Shown one piece after another: positions 10,330 to 18,399 of a DNA stretch of 64,000 nt. The DNA is from an endosymbiont of unidentified scaly snail isolate Monju. GTDB lineage: Bacteria > Pseudomonadota > Gammaproteobacteria > Chromatiales > Chromatiaceae. The DNA lies in the NCBI RefSeq assembly GCF_000801295.1, contig NZ_AP012978.1, positions 806,001 to 870,000 on the forward strand, in the 5' to 3' direction. Position 1 is the first letter of the stretch, and the number at the start of each line of letters is the position of its first letter. The notes under the pieces are model-generated. The model worked only from the letters and a program-made list of their open reading frames with translations. It was not told the origin of the DNA and did no database searches. Position numbers and translations under genes: made by a program.

Positions 10330-11199
10330 CTATTCGTAACCGGCGGAGGCCACTTCCAGCCCGTGCGGAAGGTGGCGGGCGCGCAATACCTCGGTGAGGA
10401 TCTCGCCGTCGGGCATCAGCGCCAGCAGGCGGAAGCCCGGTTGCTGCTGATCGACACTGAACTCGTCCACCGAGGGGGTGAATTGCACGCAGGTCGAGGG
10501 GGTGCCCAGGAGGCGTATGCCGTCGAGGCGCTTGTCGAAGAGCTGGTGCACATGTCCCCACAGCAGGCCCTTGACCTGGGGATGGGCGGTGACGCGCTTG
10601 AGCAGGGCGTCGGCGTTGTCCAGCCCCATGTCATCGATCCAGTGGCTGCCCACCGGGACGGGCTGGTGGTGCAGGCTGACGAGCACCGGGCCGTCATGTT
10701 CGCGCAGGGCACCATCCAGCAGCTCGAGCTGTGATTCCGCCAGGTGCCCGCCCACCTGGCCGGCGAGTACCGAGTCGAGCAGCACCAGCCGCCATCCCTT
10801 GTGATCGACCACCTGGGGACAGGAGACATGCCTGCCCCGTAGGTGCTTGCGCATGACATCGGGCAGGTCGTGATTGCCGGGCAGGCAATAGACCGGGCAG
10901 CCGAACTCGTCGAGCAGCTGGGCCAGGCGCTGGTAGCCCTCGGGACTGGCATCGTGTACCAGGTCGCCGGTAGCCAGCACCAGGTCGGGTCGCCAGCCGG
11001 TGTGACGGAAAGTGGTGATGGTATTGCGGAAGCTGTCCATGGTGTTGACGCCCAACAGCCTCGAGTTCGTGTCGGCGTACAGGTGGGTGTCGGTGATCTG
11101 CAGGACCTTCAGGCACTCGGGTGGCAACGAGACCTTGTGGAGGTCACGTTCACGAGCCCTGCGGAAGCTGGCAGGTATGGAGGGGTTGCCGTGGGACAC
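10330..11199 (-). CDS. cpdA: 3',5'-cyclic-AMP phosphodiesterase CpdA
   Basis: CpdA is a calcineurin-like metallophosphoesterase that hydrolyses cAMP in the cytosol. All metal-binding motifs are present in order: LQITDTHLYAD, LVLATGDLVHDAS, YCLPGNHDLPD, SLHHQPVPVGS and LWGHVHQLFD. I chose the GTG at 11197-11199 as start (289 residues) because AGAAGGA sits six bases upstream of it; the open frame continues upstream without a good start or conserved residues. E. coli CpdA is 275 residues. It is convergent with the HlyD-like gene with only three bases between stop codons. Confidence 0.9.
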   Translation of the reverse strand: MSHGNPSIPASFRRARERDLHKVSLPPECLKVLQITDTHLYADTNSRLLGVNTMDSFRNTITTFRHTGWRPDLVLATGDLVHDASPEGYQRLAQLLDEFGCPVYCLPGNHDLPDVMRKHLRGRHVSCPQVVDHKGWRLVLLDSVLAGQVGGHLAESQLELLDGALREHDGPVLVSLHHQPVPVGSHWIDDMGLDNADALLKRVTAHPQVKGLLWGHVHQLFDKRLDGIRLLGTPSTCVQFTPSVDEFSVDQQQPGFRLLALMPDGEILTEVLRARHLPHGLEVASAGYE

Positions 11200-11426
11200 G
11201 CGCGTCCTTCTCTGCTCCGGTTTCAGGTTATAGTAGCCCAGAGCTTTCGGGCCAATAAGCCGGCGTTGGCCGGAAGTGTGAGCAAGTTCCCGCCCGATGG
11301 GCAAACTTGCCCTTGAATTTCGCTTTTCCTTTGCGACGGGGATGCCCCAGTCATGTCAAGAGCCCCAGAGACATTGCTTGTACCGGATTGCTCGGGTGGC
11401 CGGAGGTCTGGATCCAGGGGGGATGC

Positions 11427-12392
11427 ATGACGCTCAATGAGCTCCGTTACATCGTCGCCGTGGCTCGCGAACGTCACTTTGGACGAGCGGCCGAGGCTTG
11501 TCACGTCAGCCAGCCGACGCTCAGCGTGGCGGTGCGCAAACTCGAGGAAGAGTTGGGCGTGAGCCTGTTCGAGCGGCGCAAGGGTGACATCAGTATCACT
11601 CCCATCGGTGAGCAGATCGTCAGCCAGGCCCAGCGGGTGCTCGAGGAGGTCGCCGGCCTTCGCCAGATCGCCCTGCAGGGGCGCGACCAGCTCGCCGGCC
11701 GGCCCGCTGCGCCTGGGGGCCATCTACACCATCGGGCCCTACCTGCTCCCGCACCTGATCCCGCAGCTTGCCGAGACCGCTCCCCAGATGCCGCTGGTAG
11801 TCGAGGAGAATTACACAGCGGTGTTGTGCGAGAAGCTCAAGCAGGGCGACCTGGACATCATTGTCATCTCCCTATTGTCATCTCCCTGCCCCTTGACGAG
11901 CCGGGCATCCGTACCCTGCCGCTCTACGAGGAGCCCTTCACGCTGCTGATCCCCAGCTCGCATCCGTTCAACCAGCAGGAGGAGGTCAGCATCGAGCAGC
12001 TCAGCCGCGAGAACGTGCTGCTGCTGGGTTCCGGTCACTGTTTCCGTGACCAGGTGCTCGAGGTCTGCCCCGACTGCCTGGGCAAGAGCGCCGACGGGCG
12101 ACCGCGACAGGCCCTGGAGAGCAGTTCGCTCGAGACCATCCGCTACATGGTGGCCAGTGGCCTGGGAGTGACGGTGCTGCCCTGTACTGCCACCGGTGCC
12201 GAGCGGTTCTCGGAGCGCCTGGTGCAGATCCGTCGCTTCGCCGGGACTCCGCCCAGCCGTACCGTGGCGTTGGCATGGCGCAAGAGTTTCCCCCGGCCCG
12301 AGGCGGTCAATGCGGTGCGCGAGGCCATTCTCTCGGCGCCGCTGAGCTGTACCCGGCCGGTCGATATGTCCCGTCTCCCCACGATGTCCTGA
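11427..12392 (+). CDS. oxyR: OxyR-type LysR regulator carrying two compensating duplications
   Basis: This LysR-family activator senses peroxide through an intramolecular disulfide. The winged helix (LRYIVAVARERHFGRAAEACHVSQPTLSVAVRKLEEELG) is intact, and the redox pair is present as GHCFRDQVLEVC, spaced exactly like Cys199 and Cys208 of E. coli OxyR. Between them lies an oddity: a duplicated GGCC (11697-11704) shifts the frame, and a 14-bp tandem duplication (11860-11873 and 11874-11887) shifts it back. The roughly 60 codons between are read out of frame, whereas the neighbouring frame there gives perfect OxyR sequence (RLGAIYTIGPYLLPHLIPQL, LKQGDLDIIVIS). As written the ORF is 321 residues; removing 18 bp restores 315. 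The start is ATG 11427 after a run of Gs. Confidence 0.82.
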   Translation: MTLNELRYIVAVARERHFGRAAEACHVSQPTLSVAVRKLEEELGVSLFERRKGDISITPIGEQIVSQAQRVLEEVAGLRQIALQGRDQLAGRPAAPGGHLHHRALPAPAPDPAACRDRSPDAAGSRGELHSGVVREAQAGRPGHHCHLPIVISLPLDEPGIRTLPLYEEPFTLLIPSSHPFNQQEEVSIEQLSRENVLLLGSGHCFRDQVLEVCPDCLGKSADGRPRQALESSSLETIRYMVASGLGVTVLPCTATGAERFSERLVQIRRFAGTPPSRTVALAWRKSFPRPEAVNAVREAILSAPLSCTRPVDMSRLPTMS

Positions 12393-12406
12393 CTTCGGCC
12401 TCGCTG

Positions 12407-12443
12407 ATAGGCCAGGCCTATCGTTCGAATTGGGATAAACAAT
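12407..12443 (+). promoter_or_regulatory. Candidate OxyR tandem operator upstream of rubrerythrin
   Basis: ATAG-N7-CTAT (12407-12421, within a perfect GATAGGCC-A-GGCCTATC dyad at 12406-12422) is followed after seven bases by ATTG-N7-CAAT (12429-12443). Centres are 22 bp apart, as in the OxyR tetramer consensus of two ATAG-N7-CTAT elements separated by seven bases. The first element matches the outer tetranucleotides fully; the second has two symmetrical mismatches. It ends exactly at the probable -35 of the rubrerythrin promoter, and oxyR itself lies just upstream. Confidence 0.65.
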
Positions 12444-12472
12444 TTCCCTTGTGCCATTGGCGCCCCTATATT
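12444..12472 (+). promoter_or_regulatory. Candidate sigma-70 promoter for the rubrerythrin operon
   Basis: TTCCCT (12444-12449) and TATATT (12467-12472) are 17 bp apart. The -10 is good and the -35 poor, as expected for a promoter needing an activator; the candidate OxyR operator abuts the -35 directly. Confidence 0.5.
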
Positions 12473-12528
12473 TGACTTCGCTAGCACCGGAATCCACCGG
12501 TTCAATTGAAGCAAATGGAGGAAACACC

Positions 12529-12948
12529 ATGTCACTGAAAGGTTCCAAGACCGAAGAAAACCTGAAGGCGGCCTTTGCCGGCGAATCTCAGGCCAACCGT
12601 CGTTACCTGTACTTCGCCGCCAAGGCCGACGTCGAGGGTTACAACGACGTGGCCGCCGTGTTCCGTTCCACCGCCGAGGGTGAGACCGGCCACGCCCACG
12701 GTCACCTGGAGTACCTGGAAGAGGTCGGCGACCCGGCCACCGGCCTGCCCATCGGCGGCACCGCCGACAACCTGAAGGCGGCCATCGCTGGTGAGACCCA
12801 CGAGTACACCGACATGTATCCGGGCATGGCCAAGACGGCTCGCGAAGAGGGCTTCGACGAGATCGCCGACTGGTTCGAGACCCTGGCCAAGGCCGAGCGT
12901 TCACACGCCAACCGTTTCCAGAAGGCACTCGACGCTCTGGATTCCTGA
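12529..12948 (+). CDS. Rubrerythrin (ferritin-like, no rubredoxin domain)
   Basis: Rubrerythrin is a non-haem diiron protein that reduces hydrogen peroxide in the cytosol. The start ATG 12529 follows a strong GGAGGA. The 139-residue protein is a four-helix bundle with the expected iron ligands: [13 protein letters not shown] in helix 1, [14 protein letters not shown] (ExxH) in helix 2, [15 protein letters not shown] in helix 3, and [11 protein letters not shown] (ExxH) in helix 4. There is no C-terminal CxxC rubredoxin domain, so electrons must come from another protein. The following Fe-S reductase-like gene is an obvious candidate partner, and the OxyR-type operator upstream fits a peroxide response. 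Confidence 0.92.
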   Translation: MSLKGSKTEENLKAAFAGESQANRRYLYFAAKADVEGYNDVAAVFRSTAEGETGHAHGHLEYLEEVGDPATGLPIGGTADNLKAAIAGETHEYTDMYPGMAKTAREEGFDEIADWFETLAKAERSHANRFQKALDALDS

Positions 12949-12965
12949 GCCCCGGCTCGGATGAC

Positions 12966-12990
12966 AAAGGGGCCGCAAGGCCCCTTTTTT
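12966..12990 (+). terminator. Rho-independent terminator or attenuator after rubrerythrin
   Basis: GGGGCC-GCAA-GGCCCC forms a six-pair GC stem with a four-base loop and is followed by six Ts. It lies only 18 bases after the rubrerythrin stop and ahead of the Fe-S gene. It may terminate most transcripts so that rubrerythrin is made in excess over the downstream operon genes. Confidence 0.75.
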
Positions 12991-13015
12991 CCGTATTACT
13001 TGAGGAGACACGGCA

Positions 13016-14344
13016 ATGGCGGCTAGCAGAGAAGGCAGTCTCGAGGCGCCAACCCGGCACCCGATCGACTGGCGCAACCCCGACTACTACGATGAGGACA
13101 AGCTGTTCACCGAGCTCGAGCGCGTCTATGACGTCTGTCACGGATGCCGCCGCTGCGTGAGCCTCTGCAATGCCTTCCCGACGCTCTTCGACCTGGTGGA
13201 CGAATCCGACACCATGGAAGTCGACGGAGTAGCCAAGGACGACTACTGGAAGGTGGTCGATCAGTGCTACCTGTGCGACCTGTGTTTTCTGACCAAGTGC
13301 CCCTATGTCCCGCCGCACGAGTGGGACGTGGACTTTCCGCACCTGATGTTGCAGGCCAAGGCGGTCAAGTACCGCAAGCAGGGTGCCTCGCTGCGTGATC
13401 GCACTCTGACCAGCACCGATGCCCTGGGCAGCATTGCCGGTATCCCCGTCGTTGCCGGCGTGGTCAATACGCTCAACCGCAATGCCGGTTTCCGCAAGCT
13501 GCTGGAGAACACCTTCGGCGTGCACCGCGACGCCCGGCTACCCGAATTCCACAGCAAGCCGCTGCGTGCACGCATCCAGCCCGATACGGGCGAGGGCGCG
13601 GAGCCCACTGGTCCGACCACCGGCAAGGTGGTCCTGTTTGCTACCTGTTATGGCAACCGTAACGATCCGAAGACCGGCGAGGACCTGGTGGCGGTGTTGC
13701 GCCACAATGGCATCCGGGTCACGTTGGCCGAGAAGGAACGCTGCTGTGGCATGCCCAAGCTGGAGCTGGGCGACCTGGAGGCCGTCGCCGAAGCCAAGGA
13801 GGTCAATATCCCGGTGCTCGCCAGGCTGGTGGACGAAGGCTGGGATATCGTGGCGCCGGTGCCGTCCTGCGTGTTGATGTTCAAGCAGGAACTGCCGCTG
13901 ATGTTCCCCGACGACCCCGAGGTGGCCAAGGTGCGCGATGCCATCTATGACCCCTTCGAATACCTGATGTTGCGCCACAAGCACGGCAAGCTGAACACCG
14001 ATTTCAAGAACCCCCTGGGCAAGATCGCCTACCACGCGGCCTGCCACCAGCGGGTACAGCGCATCGGCCCCAAGACCCGCGAGCTGTTGTCGCTGGTTCC
14101 GGGCACCGAGATCCAGACCATCGAGCGTTGTTCCGGCCATGACGGTACCTACGCGGTGAAGAAGGAATTCCACGCCGCCTCGATGAAGATCGGCCGTCCC
14201 GTATACAACAAGGTGAAGCAGGCCCAGCCGGATCATTATTCGAGTGACTGCGCCATGGCCGGGCAGCAGATCGCCAATGGTCTGGGGGATGGCAGCGAGC
14301 CGGAGCACCCGATCAGCTTGTTGCGCCTGGCCTATGGCATCTGA
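13016..14344 (+). CDS. Fe-S oxidoreductase with two CCG domains (GlpC / HdrB-like)
   Basis: This 442-residue cytosolic protein has two CxxCxxCxxxC [4Fe-4S] motifs near the N-terminus (CHGCRRCVSLC at about 41-51 and CYLCDLCFLTKC at about 83-94) and two CCG-type cysteine-rich domains: ATCYGN with EKERCCGMPKLE (about 205-247), then HAACHQRVQRIG with ERCSGHDG (about 340-385; the second is degenerate, CSG for CCG). This is the architecture of GlpC and heterodisulfide-reductase subunits, but no glpA or glpB is nearby. Its place between rubrerythrin and DUF3501 is a recurrent arrangement and suggests it feeds electrons to rubrerythrin; that role is inference. Confidence 0.85.
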   Translation: MAASREGSLEAPTRHPIDWRNPDYYDEDKLFTELERVYDVCHGCRRCVSLCNAFPTLFDLVDESDTMEVDGVAKDDYWKVVDQCYLCDLCFLTKCPYVPPHEWDVDFPHLMLQAKAVKYRKQGASLRDRTLTSTDALGSIAGIPVVAGVVNTLNRNAGFRKLLENTFGVHRDARLPEFHSKPLRARIQPDTGEGAEPTGPTTGKVVLFATCYGNRNDPKTGEDLVAVLRHNGIRVTLAEKERCCGMPKLELGDLEAVAEAKEVNIPVLARLVDEGWDIVAPVPSCVLMFKQELPLMFPDDPEVAKVRDAIYDPFEYLMLRHKHGKLNTDFKNPLGKIAYHAACHQRVQRIGPKTRELLSLVPGTEIQTIERCSGHDGTYAVKKEFHAASMKIGRPVYNKVKQAQPDHYSSDCAMAGQQIANGLGDGSEPEHPISLLRLAYGI

Positions 14345-14363
14345 ATCAGAGCAGGAGAAGACG

Positions 14364-14951
14364 ATGAAACACCAACTGACGCGGGACGATCTCTACAGCC
14401 TGGAACAGTACGCCGAGGTACGCCCCGACTTCCGTGCCCGGGTGATGGCCCACAAGCAGGACCGGCGGGTGCCCATTGGCCCCAATGCCACCCTGTACTT
14501 CGAAGACGCCCTGACCATGCAGTATCAGATCCAGGAGATGCTGCGTATCGAGCGTATCTTCGAGGCCGAGGGCATCCAGGAAGAACTCGATGCCTACAAC
14601 CCGCTGATCCCCGACGGCAGCAACTGGAAGGCGACCTTCATGATGGAGTACCCCGACGAGAACGAGCGTCGGGAACAGCTCAAGCGTCTGCTGGGCATCG
14701 AGAAGCACGTCTGGATACAGATCGGCGACCTGCCGCGGGTCACCCCCATCGCCGATGAGGACCTGGAGCGCGAGGACGAGGAGAAGACCTCCTCGGTGCA
14801 TTTCCTGCGCTTCGAACTCACGCCGGAAATGGTCGAGGCGGTAAAGAAGGGCGCGCCGGTGGCCATGGGTATCGACCACCCCAACTACACCTACACGGTC
14901 GAACAGATCCCCGAGAACGTGCGCAAATCGTTGGTCAACGATCTCGATTGA
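14364..14951 (+). CDS. DUF3501 family protein
   Basis: The ATG at 14364 follows AGGAGAAG and gives 195 residues of the DUF3501 family, whose function is unknown. The sequence is soluble and acidic, with conserved-looking blocks LTRDDLYSLEQYAEVRPDFR, LYFEDALTMQYQIQEMLRIERIFE (helical, residues about 47-70) and FELTPEMVEAVKKGAPVAMGIDH. DUF3501 genes recur downstream of rubrerythrin and the CCG/Fe-S protein, so a role in the same peroxide-reducing system is likely. It begins 20 bases after the Fe-S gene and ends at a REP cluster. Confidence 0.85.
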   Translation: MKHQLTRDDLYSLEQYAEVRPDFRARVMAHKQDRRVPIGPNATLYFEDALTMQYQIQEMLRIERIFEAEGIQEELDAYNPLIPDGSNWKATFMMEYPDENERREQLKRLLGIEKHVWIQIGDLPRVTPIADEDLEREDEEKTSSVHFLRFELTPEMVEAVKKGAPVAMGIDHPNYTYTVEQIPENVRKSLVNDLD

Positions 14952-14952
14952 C

Positions 14953-15190
14953 CCCGGGGACGGGCTTCCTGAAGGCCGTGTGGGAGCGGCGTCCCCGCCG
15001 CGAACATTCGGCCCGAGGACGGGCCTGTTGCACCACCTGTGGGAGCGGCGTCCCCGCCGCGAATGGTTCGGCCCGGGGACGGGCCTCCTACAGGTGAACA
15101 TCCCCGCCGGGAACATTCGGCCCGAGGACGGGCCTGTTGCACCACCTGTGGGAGCGGCGTCCCCGCCGCGAATGGTTCGGCCCAAGGACG
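14953..15190. repeat. REP-like hairpin cluster 2
   Basis: Several alternating GAGCGGCGTCCCCGCCGC and GGCCCGAGGACGGGCC hairpins fill the space between the converging DUF3501 and fabA genes. Within the cluster a longer period repeats (hairpin pair, then TGTTGCACCACCTGTG, then the pair again), so part of it has been duplicated as a block. Confidence 0.85.
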
Positions 15191-15236
15191 CGACAGGACA
15201 CCGCAAAGGCCGCGAAGGCAAGTTTTTCCTGGCCGC

Positions 15237-15752
15237 TCAGAATCCCTCGGTCGAGGTGAACAGGCCCACGCGCAGGTCGTTGGCTTCGTAGATCTGGCGA
15301 CCGTCCACTTCCATGCGGCCATCGGCGATGCCCAGCACCAGCTTGCGCGAGATCACCCGCTTCATGTCCAGATAGTAGGTGACCTTCTTCGCCGTCGGCA
15401 GCACCTGGCCGGTGAATTTCACCTCGCCCACGCCCAGTGCGCGACCGTGGCCGGGGTTGCCGATCCAGGCCAGGAAGAAACCCACGCACTGCCACATGGC
15501 GTCCAGGCCCAGGCAGCCGGGCATCACCGGGTCGCCGGGAAAGTGGCAATCGAAGAACCAGAGATCGGGCCGGATGTCGAGTTCGGCGATGATCTGGCCC
15601 TTGTCGTACTTGCCGCCCTCGTCCGAGATCAGGTTGATTCGGTCCATCATCAACATGGGGGGCACCGGCAACTGGGCATTGCCCGGGCCGAACATCTCGC
15701 CGTGGCCGCAGCGCAGCAGCGCCTCGCGATCGAAACTTTCTTGTCTGCTCAT
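15237..15752 (-). CDS. fabA: 3-hydroxydecanoyl-ACP dehydratase/isomerase FabA
   Basis: FabA introduces the double bond of unsaturated fatty acids by dehydrating and isomerising the C10 acyl-ACP. The ATG at 15750-15752 ([19 protein letters not shown]) has AGGA eight bases upstream and yields 171 residues, the usual size. The active-site His lies in [20 protein letters not shown] and the catalytic Asp in GLDAMWQ; the motif [12 protein letters not shown] is also characteristic. fabB is not adjacent in this window. It is divergent from the histidine kinase gene. Confidence 0.95.
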   Translation of the reverse strand: MSRQESFDREALLRCGHGEMFGPGNAQLPVPPMLMMDRINLISDEGGKYDKGQIIAELDIRPDLWFFDCHFPGDPVMPGCLGLDAMWQCVGFFLAWIGNPGHGRALGVGEVKFTGQVLPTAKKVTYYLDMKRVISRKLVLGIADGRMEVDGRQIYEANDLRVGLFTSTEGF

Positions 15753-15869
15753 GATGTGTCCTGACAGAAAACAGCGCGCGAGTTTTACCCCTGACAGGGC
15801 CGTTGTCAAATGTGTCTCAAGACCTGGGTGGGCCTGCCGCTACTGTCCGCAGGTCCCATTGTTCACGAA

Positions 15870-17240
15870 ATGCGTATGGAAGTCAGCCGAATCGGCGAGG
15901 ACACCTCACGTACCGAATCGCATCGATCCGGAGACGCCGACCGCTGCGCGGAAGTGGAGCAGCTGCGTGCCCAGGTCGAGCAACTGACCGCCGCCGGCAC
16001 CGAGCTGGTCAGTACCCAGACACGCATGCAGTCGCTGCTGCACAATGCCTCGGATGCCATCATCCTCTTCGAGGGGGATGGCACCATTGGCTTGTTCAAC
16101 CGCGCCGCCGAGCACCTGTTCGACGTGGCCGAGATCGAGGTGCTCTACCAGAAAGGCGAGCAGCTGTTCGACCTGCCCGAAGAATTCGCCGGCAACGTAC
16201 CGGCCTATCTCTCGTACCACGTGCGCAACACGCCCGACCAGTACGCGAATCCGCTGGTGGCATTGCGGTCCTCGGGTGAGCGCCGCCTGGTGGAAGTGTC
16301 GATTGCCGAGATCGCCAGCAATGACCTGGTGTTGTTCGACGACTTTGCCGAGGATGCCCTCGAAGAGAACGGGGCGAACAGTGGCTTCGATGCCTTTCTG
16401 TGCATCCTGCGTGACATCACCGAGCGCAAGGCCATCGACGCGGAACTGCAGGCCCACCGCGAGCACCTGGAAGAACTGGTCGAGGAGCAGGTGCGCGAGA
16501 TCCGAGAGGCCAAGGAGCAGGCCGAGCGCGCCAACCGGGCCAAGTCGGAGTTTCTGGCGAACATGTCGCACGAGCTGCGTACACCCATGCATGCCATCCT
16601 CAGCTATGCCGATTTCGGCAAGAAGAAATACGACCGAGCGCCGCCCGAGAAGCTGTTGCAGTATTTCGAGCGGATCCATACTGCCGGCTCGCGCCTGCTG
16701 GAGATGATCAACGACCTGCTGGATCTGGCCAAGGCCGAGGCGGGCCGCCTGGAATATCATCTGCAGGAGACGCGGCTGGATGAGGTGATTCGTCCGGTAC
16801 TGGAAGAGTACGAAGCCCTGGCGGCCAGCAAGGGATTGCGCCTGGTCTACGAGTCGGAAGCCGATCTGCCCCCCTGCCTCATGGATCCGGAACGCATCGG
16901 CCAGGTAGTGCGCAACTACCTGTCCAATGCCTTCAAGTTCTCGCCGCGGGGTGGGACGGTCACCTTGAGGGTGCGTCGCGCTACCCTGACGGCCGGAGAG
17001 GCAACGATCCCGGCGCTCGAGTTGGCGGTGTGTGACCAGGGGTGTGGAATCCCCGAAGGCGAGTTGGAACAGGTCTTCGACAAGTTCGTGCAGAGCAGCG
17101 GCAGCCCCAAGGACATGGGGGGGACCGGTCTGGGGCTGGCGATCTGTCGTGAAATTGCCGAGGCGCACGGCGCTCGGGTCTGGGCCGAGAACGCCCCTGG
17201 CGGTGGGGCGCGGTTCTACCTGTGCCTGCCGATAGAGTAA
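15870..17240 (+). CDS. Cytosolic PAS-containing sensor histidine kinase
   Basis: About 456 residues with no membrane segment. After an N-terminal coiled coil (CAEVEQLRAQVEQLTA) a PAS domain begins near LLHNASDAIILFEGDGTIGLFN and ends with CILRDITERKAID; a second coiled coil (residues about 195-230) leads into the H-box SEFLANMSHELRTPMHAIL, N-box NYLSNAFKFSPRGG, G1 CDQGCGIPEGELEQVFDKF and G2 GGTGLGLAICREI. All phosphotransfer motifs are intact. The start is uncertain between 15870 and 15876, as no good ribosome site is visible. The response regulator gene follows after about 26 bases, so this is a two-component pair; the PAS ligand is unknown. Confidence 0.88.
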   Translation: MRMEVSRIGEDTSRTESHRSGDADRCAEVEQLRAQVEQLTAAGTELVSTQTRMQSLLHNASDAIILFEGDGTIGLFNRAAEHLFDVAEIEVLYQKGEQLFDLPEEFAGNVPAYLSYHVRNTPDQYANPLVALRSSGERRLVEVSIAEIASNDLVLFDDFAEDALEENGANSGFDAFLCILRDITERKAIDAELQAHREHLEELVEEQVREIREAKEQAERANRAKSEFLANMSHELRTPMHAILSYADFGKKKYDRAPPEKLLQYFERIHTAGSRLLEMINDLLDLAKAEAGRLEYHLQETRLDEVIRPVLEEYEALAASKGLRLVYESEADLPPCLMDPERIGQVVRNYLSNAFKFSPRGGTVTLRVRRATLTAGEATIPALELAVCDQGCGIPEGELEQVFDKFVQSSGSPKDMGGTGLGLAICREIAEAHGARVWAENAPGGGARFYLCLPIE

Positions 17241-17266
17241 TGATGCAAGGAACGCAGGAAGTCATC

Positions 17267-18169
17267 ATGAGTCATACACCCCGCTTGTTGATCGTCGATG
17301 ATGAGCCGCTCAATATCGAGATTCTGCTGGAATATCTCGAGGATGGCGGCTACGAACTGGATACCGCCGAGGACGGTCAGGAGGCCTGGGAAAAGCTGGA
17401 GGCCGCACCCGATTACTATGACGTGGTCATTCTCGATCGCATGATGCCGCGCATGAACGGCATGGAAGTGCTCTCGCGCATCAAGGCACACCCGGTGATG
17501 CAGAGTATTCCGGTGATCCTGCAGACCGCGCTGGCCGCGCACGACGAGATCCTCGAGGGTATCCAGGCCGGCGCCTGGTACTACCTCACCAAGCCCTTCG
17601 AGGAGGACCTGCTGCGCAGCGTGCTGGGTACCGCCATCGAGGACCGCATGCGTTACCGGCGCATGCAGGAAGAGTCGAGCATGGCCAGCCGCACCTTCGG
17701 GCTGTTGCACGAGGCACGCTTCCGGTTTCGTACCCTGGAGTCGGCGCGCGACCTCGCGACCATGCTCGCCAATGCCTGTCCGCAACCCGGCAAGGTGGTG
17801 ATCGGCCTGTCCGAACTGCTGATCAACGCGGTCGAACACGGCAACCTGGGTATCACCTACGACGAGAAGAGCGTGCTGCGCGAGGAGCACCGTTGGGAAG
17901 AAGAAGTGACTTCCCGCCTGCAAGATCCGGTACTCGGGGCCAGGGAGGTCGAGGTCTGTTACCTGCGCGGTGACGAGGCCATCGAGATCACCATCACCGA
18001 CGAAGGCGATGGATTCGACTGGCAGGCCTACCTCGATATGGACCCTGCCCGTGCCTTCGATACTCACGGACGCGGCATCGCCATGTCGCGCATGATCAGC
18101 TTCGAGCGCCTCGAGTATCGCGGGTGTGGCAACGAGGTGGTCGCCATCATCGAACTGGCCGAGGGCTGA
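17267..18169 (+). CDS. Response regulator with HATPase (anti-sigma-like) output domain
   Basis: The ATG at 17267 follows GGAAG. The 300-residue protein has an N-terminal receiver (LLIVDDEPLNIEILL, phospho-Asp in VVILDRMMPRMNG at about residue 57, Thr/Ser position ILQTALAA, Lys in YLTKPFEED). After a linker helix (ASRTFGLLHEARFRFRT) comes a GHKL ATPase half: GLSELLINAVEHGNLGI (N-box), ITDEGDGFDW (G1) and HGRGIAMSRM (G2). This resembles RsbW/HATPase_c_2 serine kinases rather than a DNA-binding output. Such fusions may act by phosphorylating an STAS partner or binding a sigma factor; none is encoded nearby. It pairs with the upstream histidine kinase. Confidence 0.85.
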   Translation: MSHTPRLLIVDDEPLNIEILLEYLEDGGYELDTAEDGQEAWEKLEAAPDYYDVVILDRMMPRMNGMEVLSRIKAHPVMQSIPVILQTALAAHDEILEGIQAGAWYYLTKPFEEDLLRSVLGTAIEDRMRYRRMQEESSMASRTFGLLHEARFRFRTLESARDLATMLANACPQPGKVVIGLSELLINAVEHGNLGITYDEKSVLREEHRWEEEVTSRLQDPVLGAREVEVCYLRGDEAIEITITDEGDGFDWQAYLDMDPARAFDTHGRGIAMSRMISFERLEYRGCGNEVVAIIELAEG

Positions 18170-18200
18170 TCGACTTCTTGTTATGTTGTCGGGAGGGGGC

Positions 18201-18385
18201 GTTCGCGGCGAGGACGCCGCTCCTGCGGGTGATCTGGGGGGCGGACCGAATCTTCGCGGCGGGGACGCCGCTCCCACATGGCCTGTAGGAAGCCCGTCCC
18301 CGGGCCGAACCTGCGCGGCGGATGGTTCGCGGCGGGGAAGCCGCTCCTGCCTGTAGGAGGCCCGTCCTCGGGCCGAACCTCACCG
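18201..18385. repeat. REP-like hairpin cluster 3
   Basis: Alternating REP hairpins in the orientation opposite to clusters 1 and 2 (GCGGCGAGGACGCCGCTCC, then TAGGAAGCCCGTCCCCGGGCC) lie between the converging response regulator and proS genes. Confidence 0.82.
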
Positions 18386-18399
18386 GCCGAACCGTGCTG

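Noticed and set aside
14953-15190. Possible CRISPR array
   Set aside because: The repeats are self-complementary hairpins of alternating type without uniform unique spacers, they recur singly elsewhere, and no cas gene is present. REP/BIME fits better.
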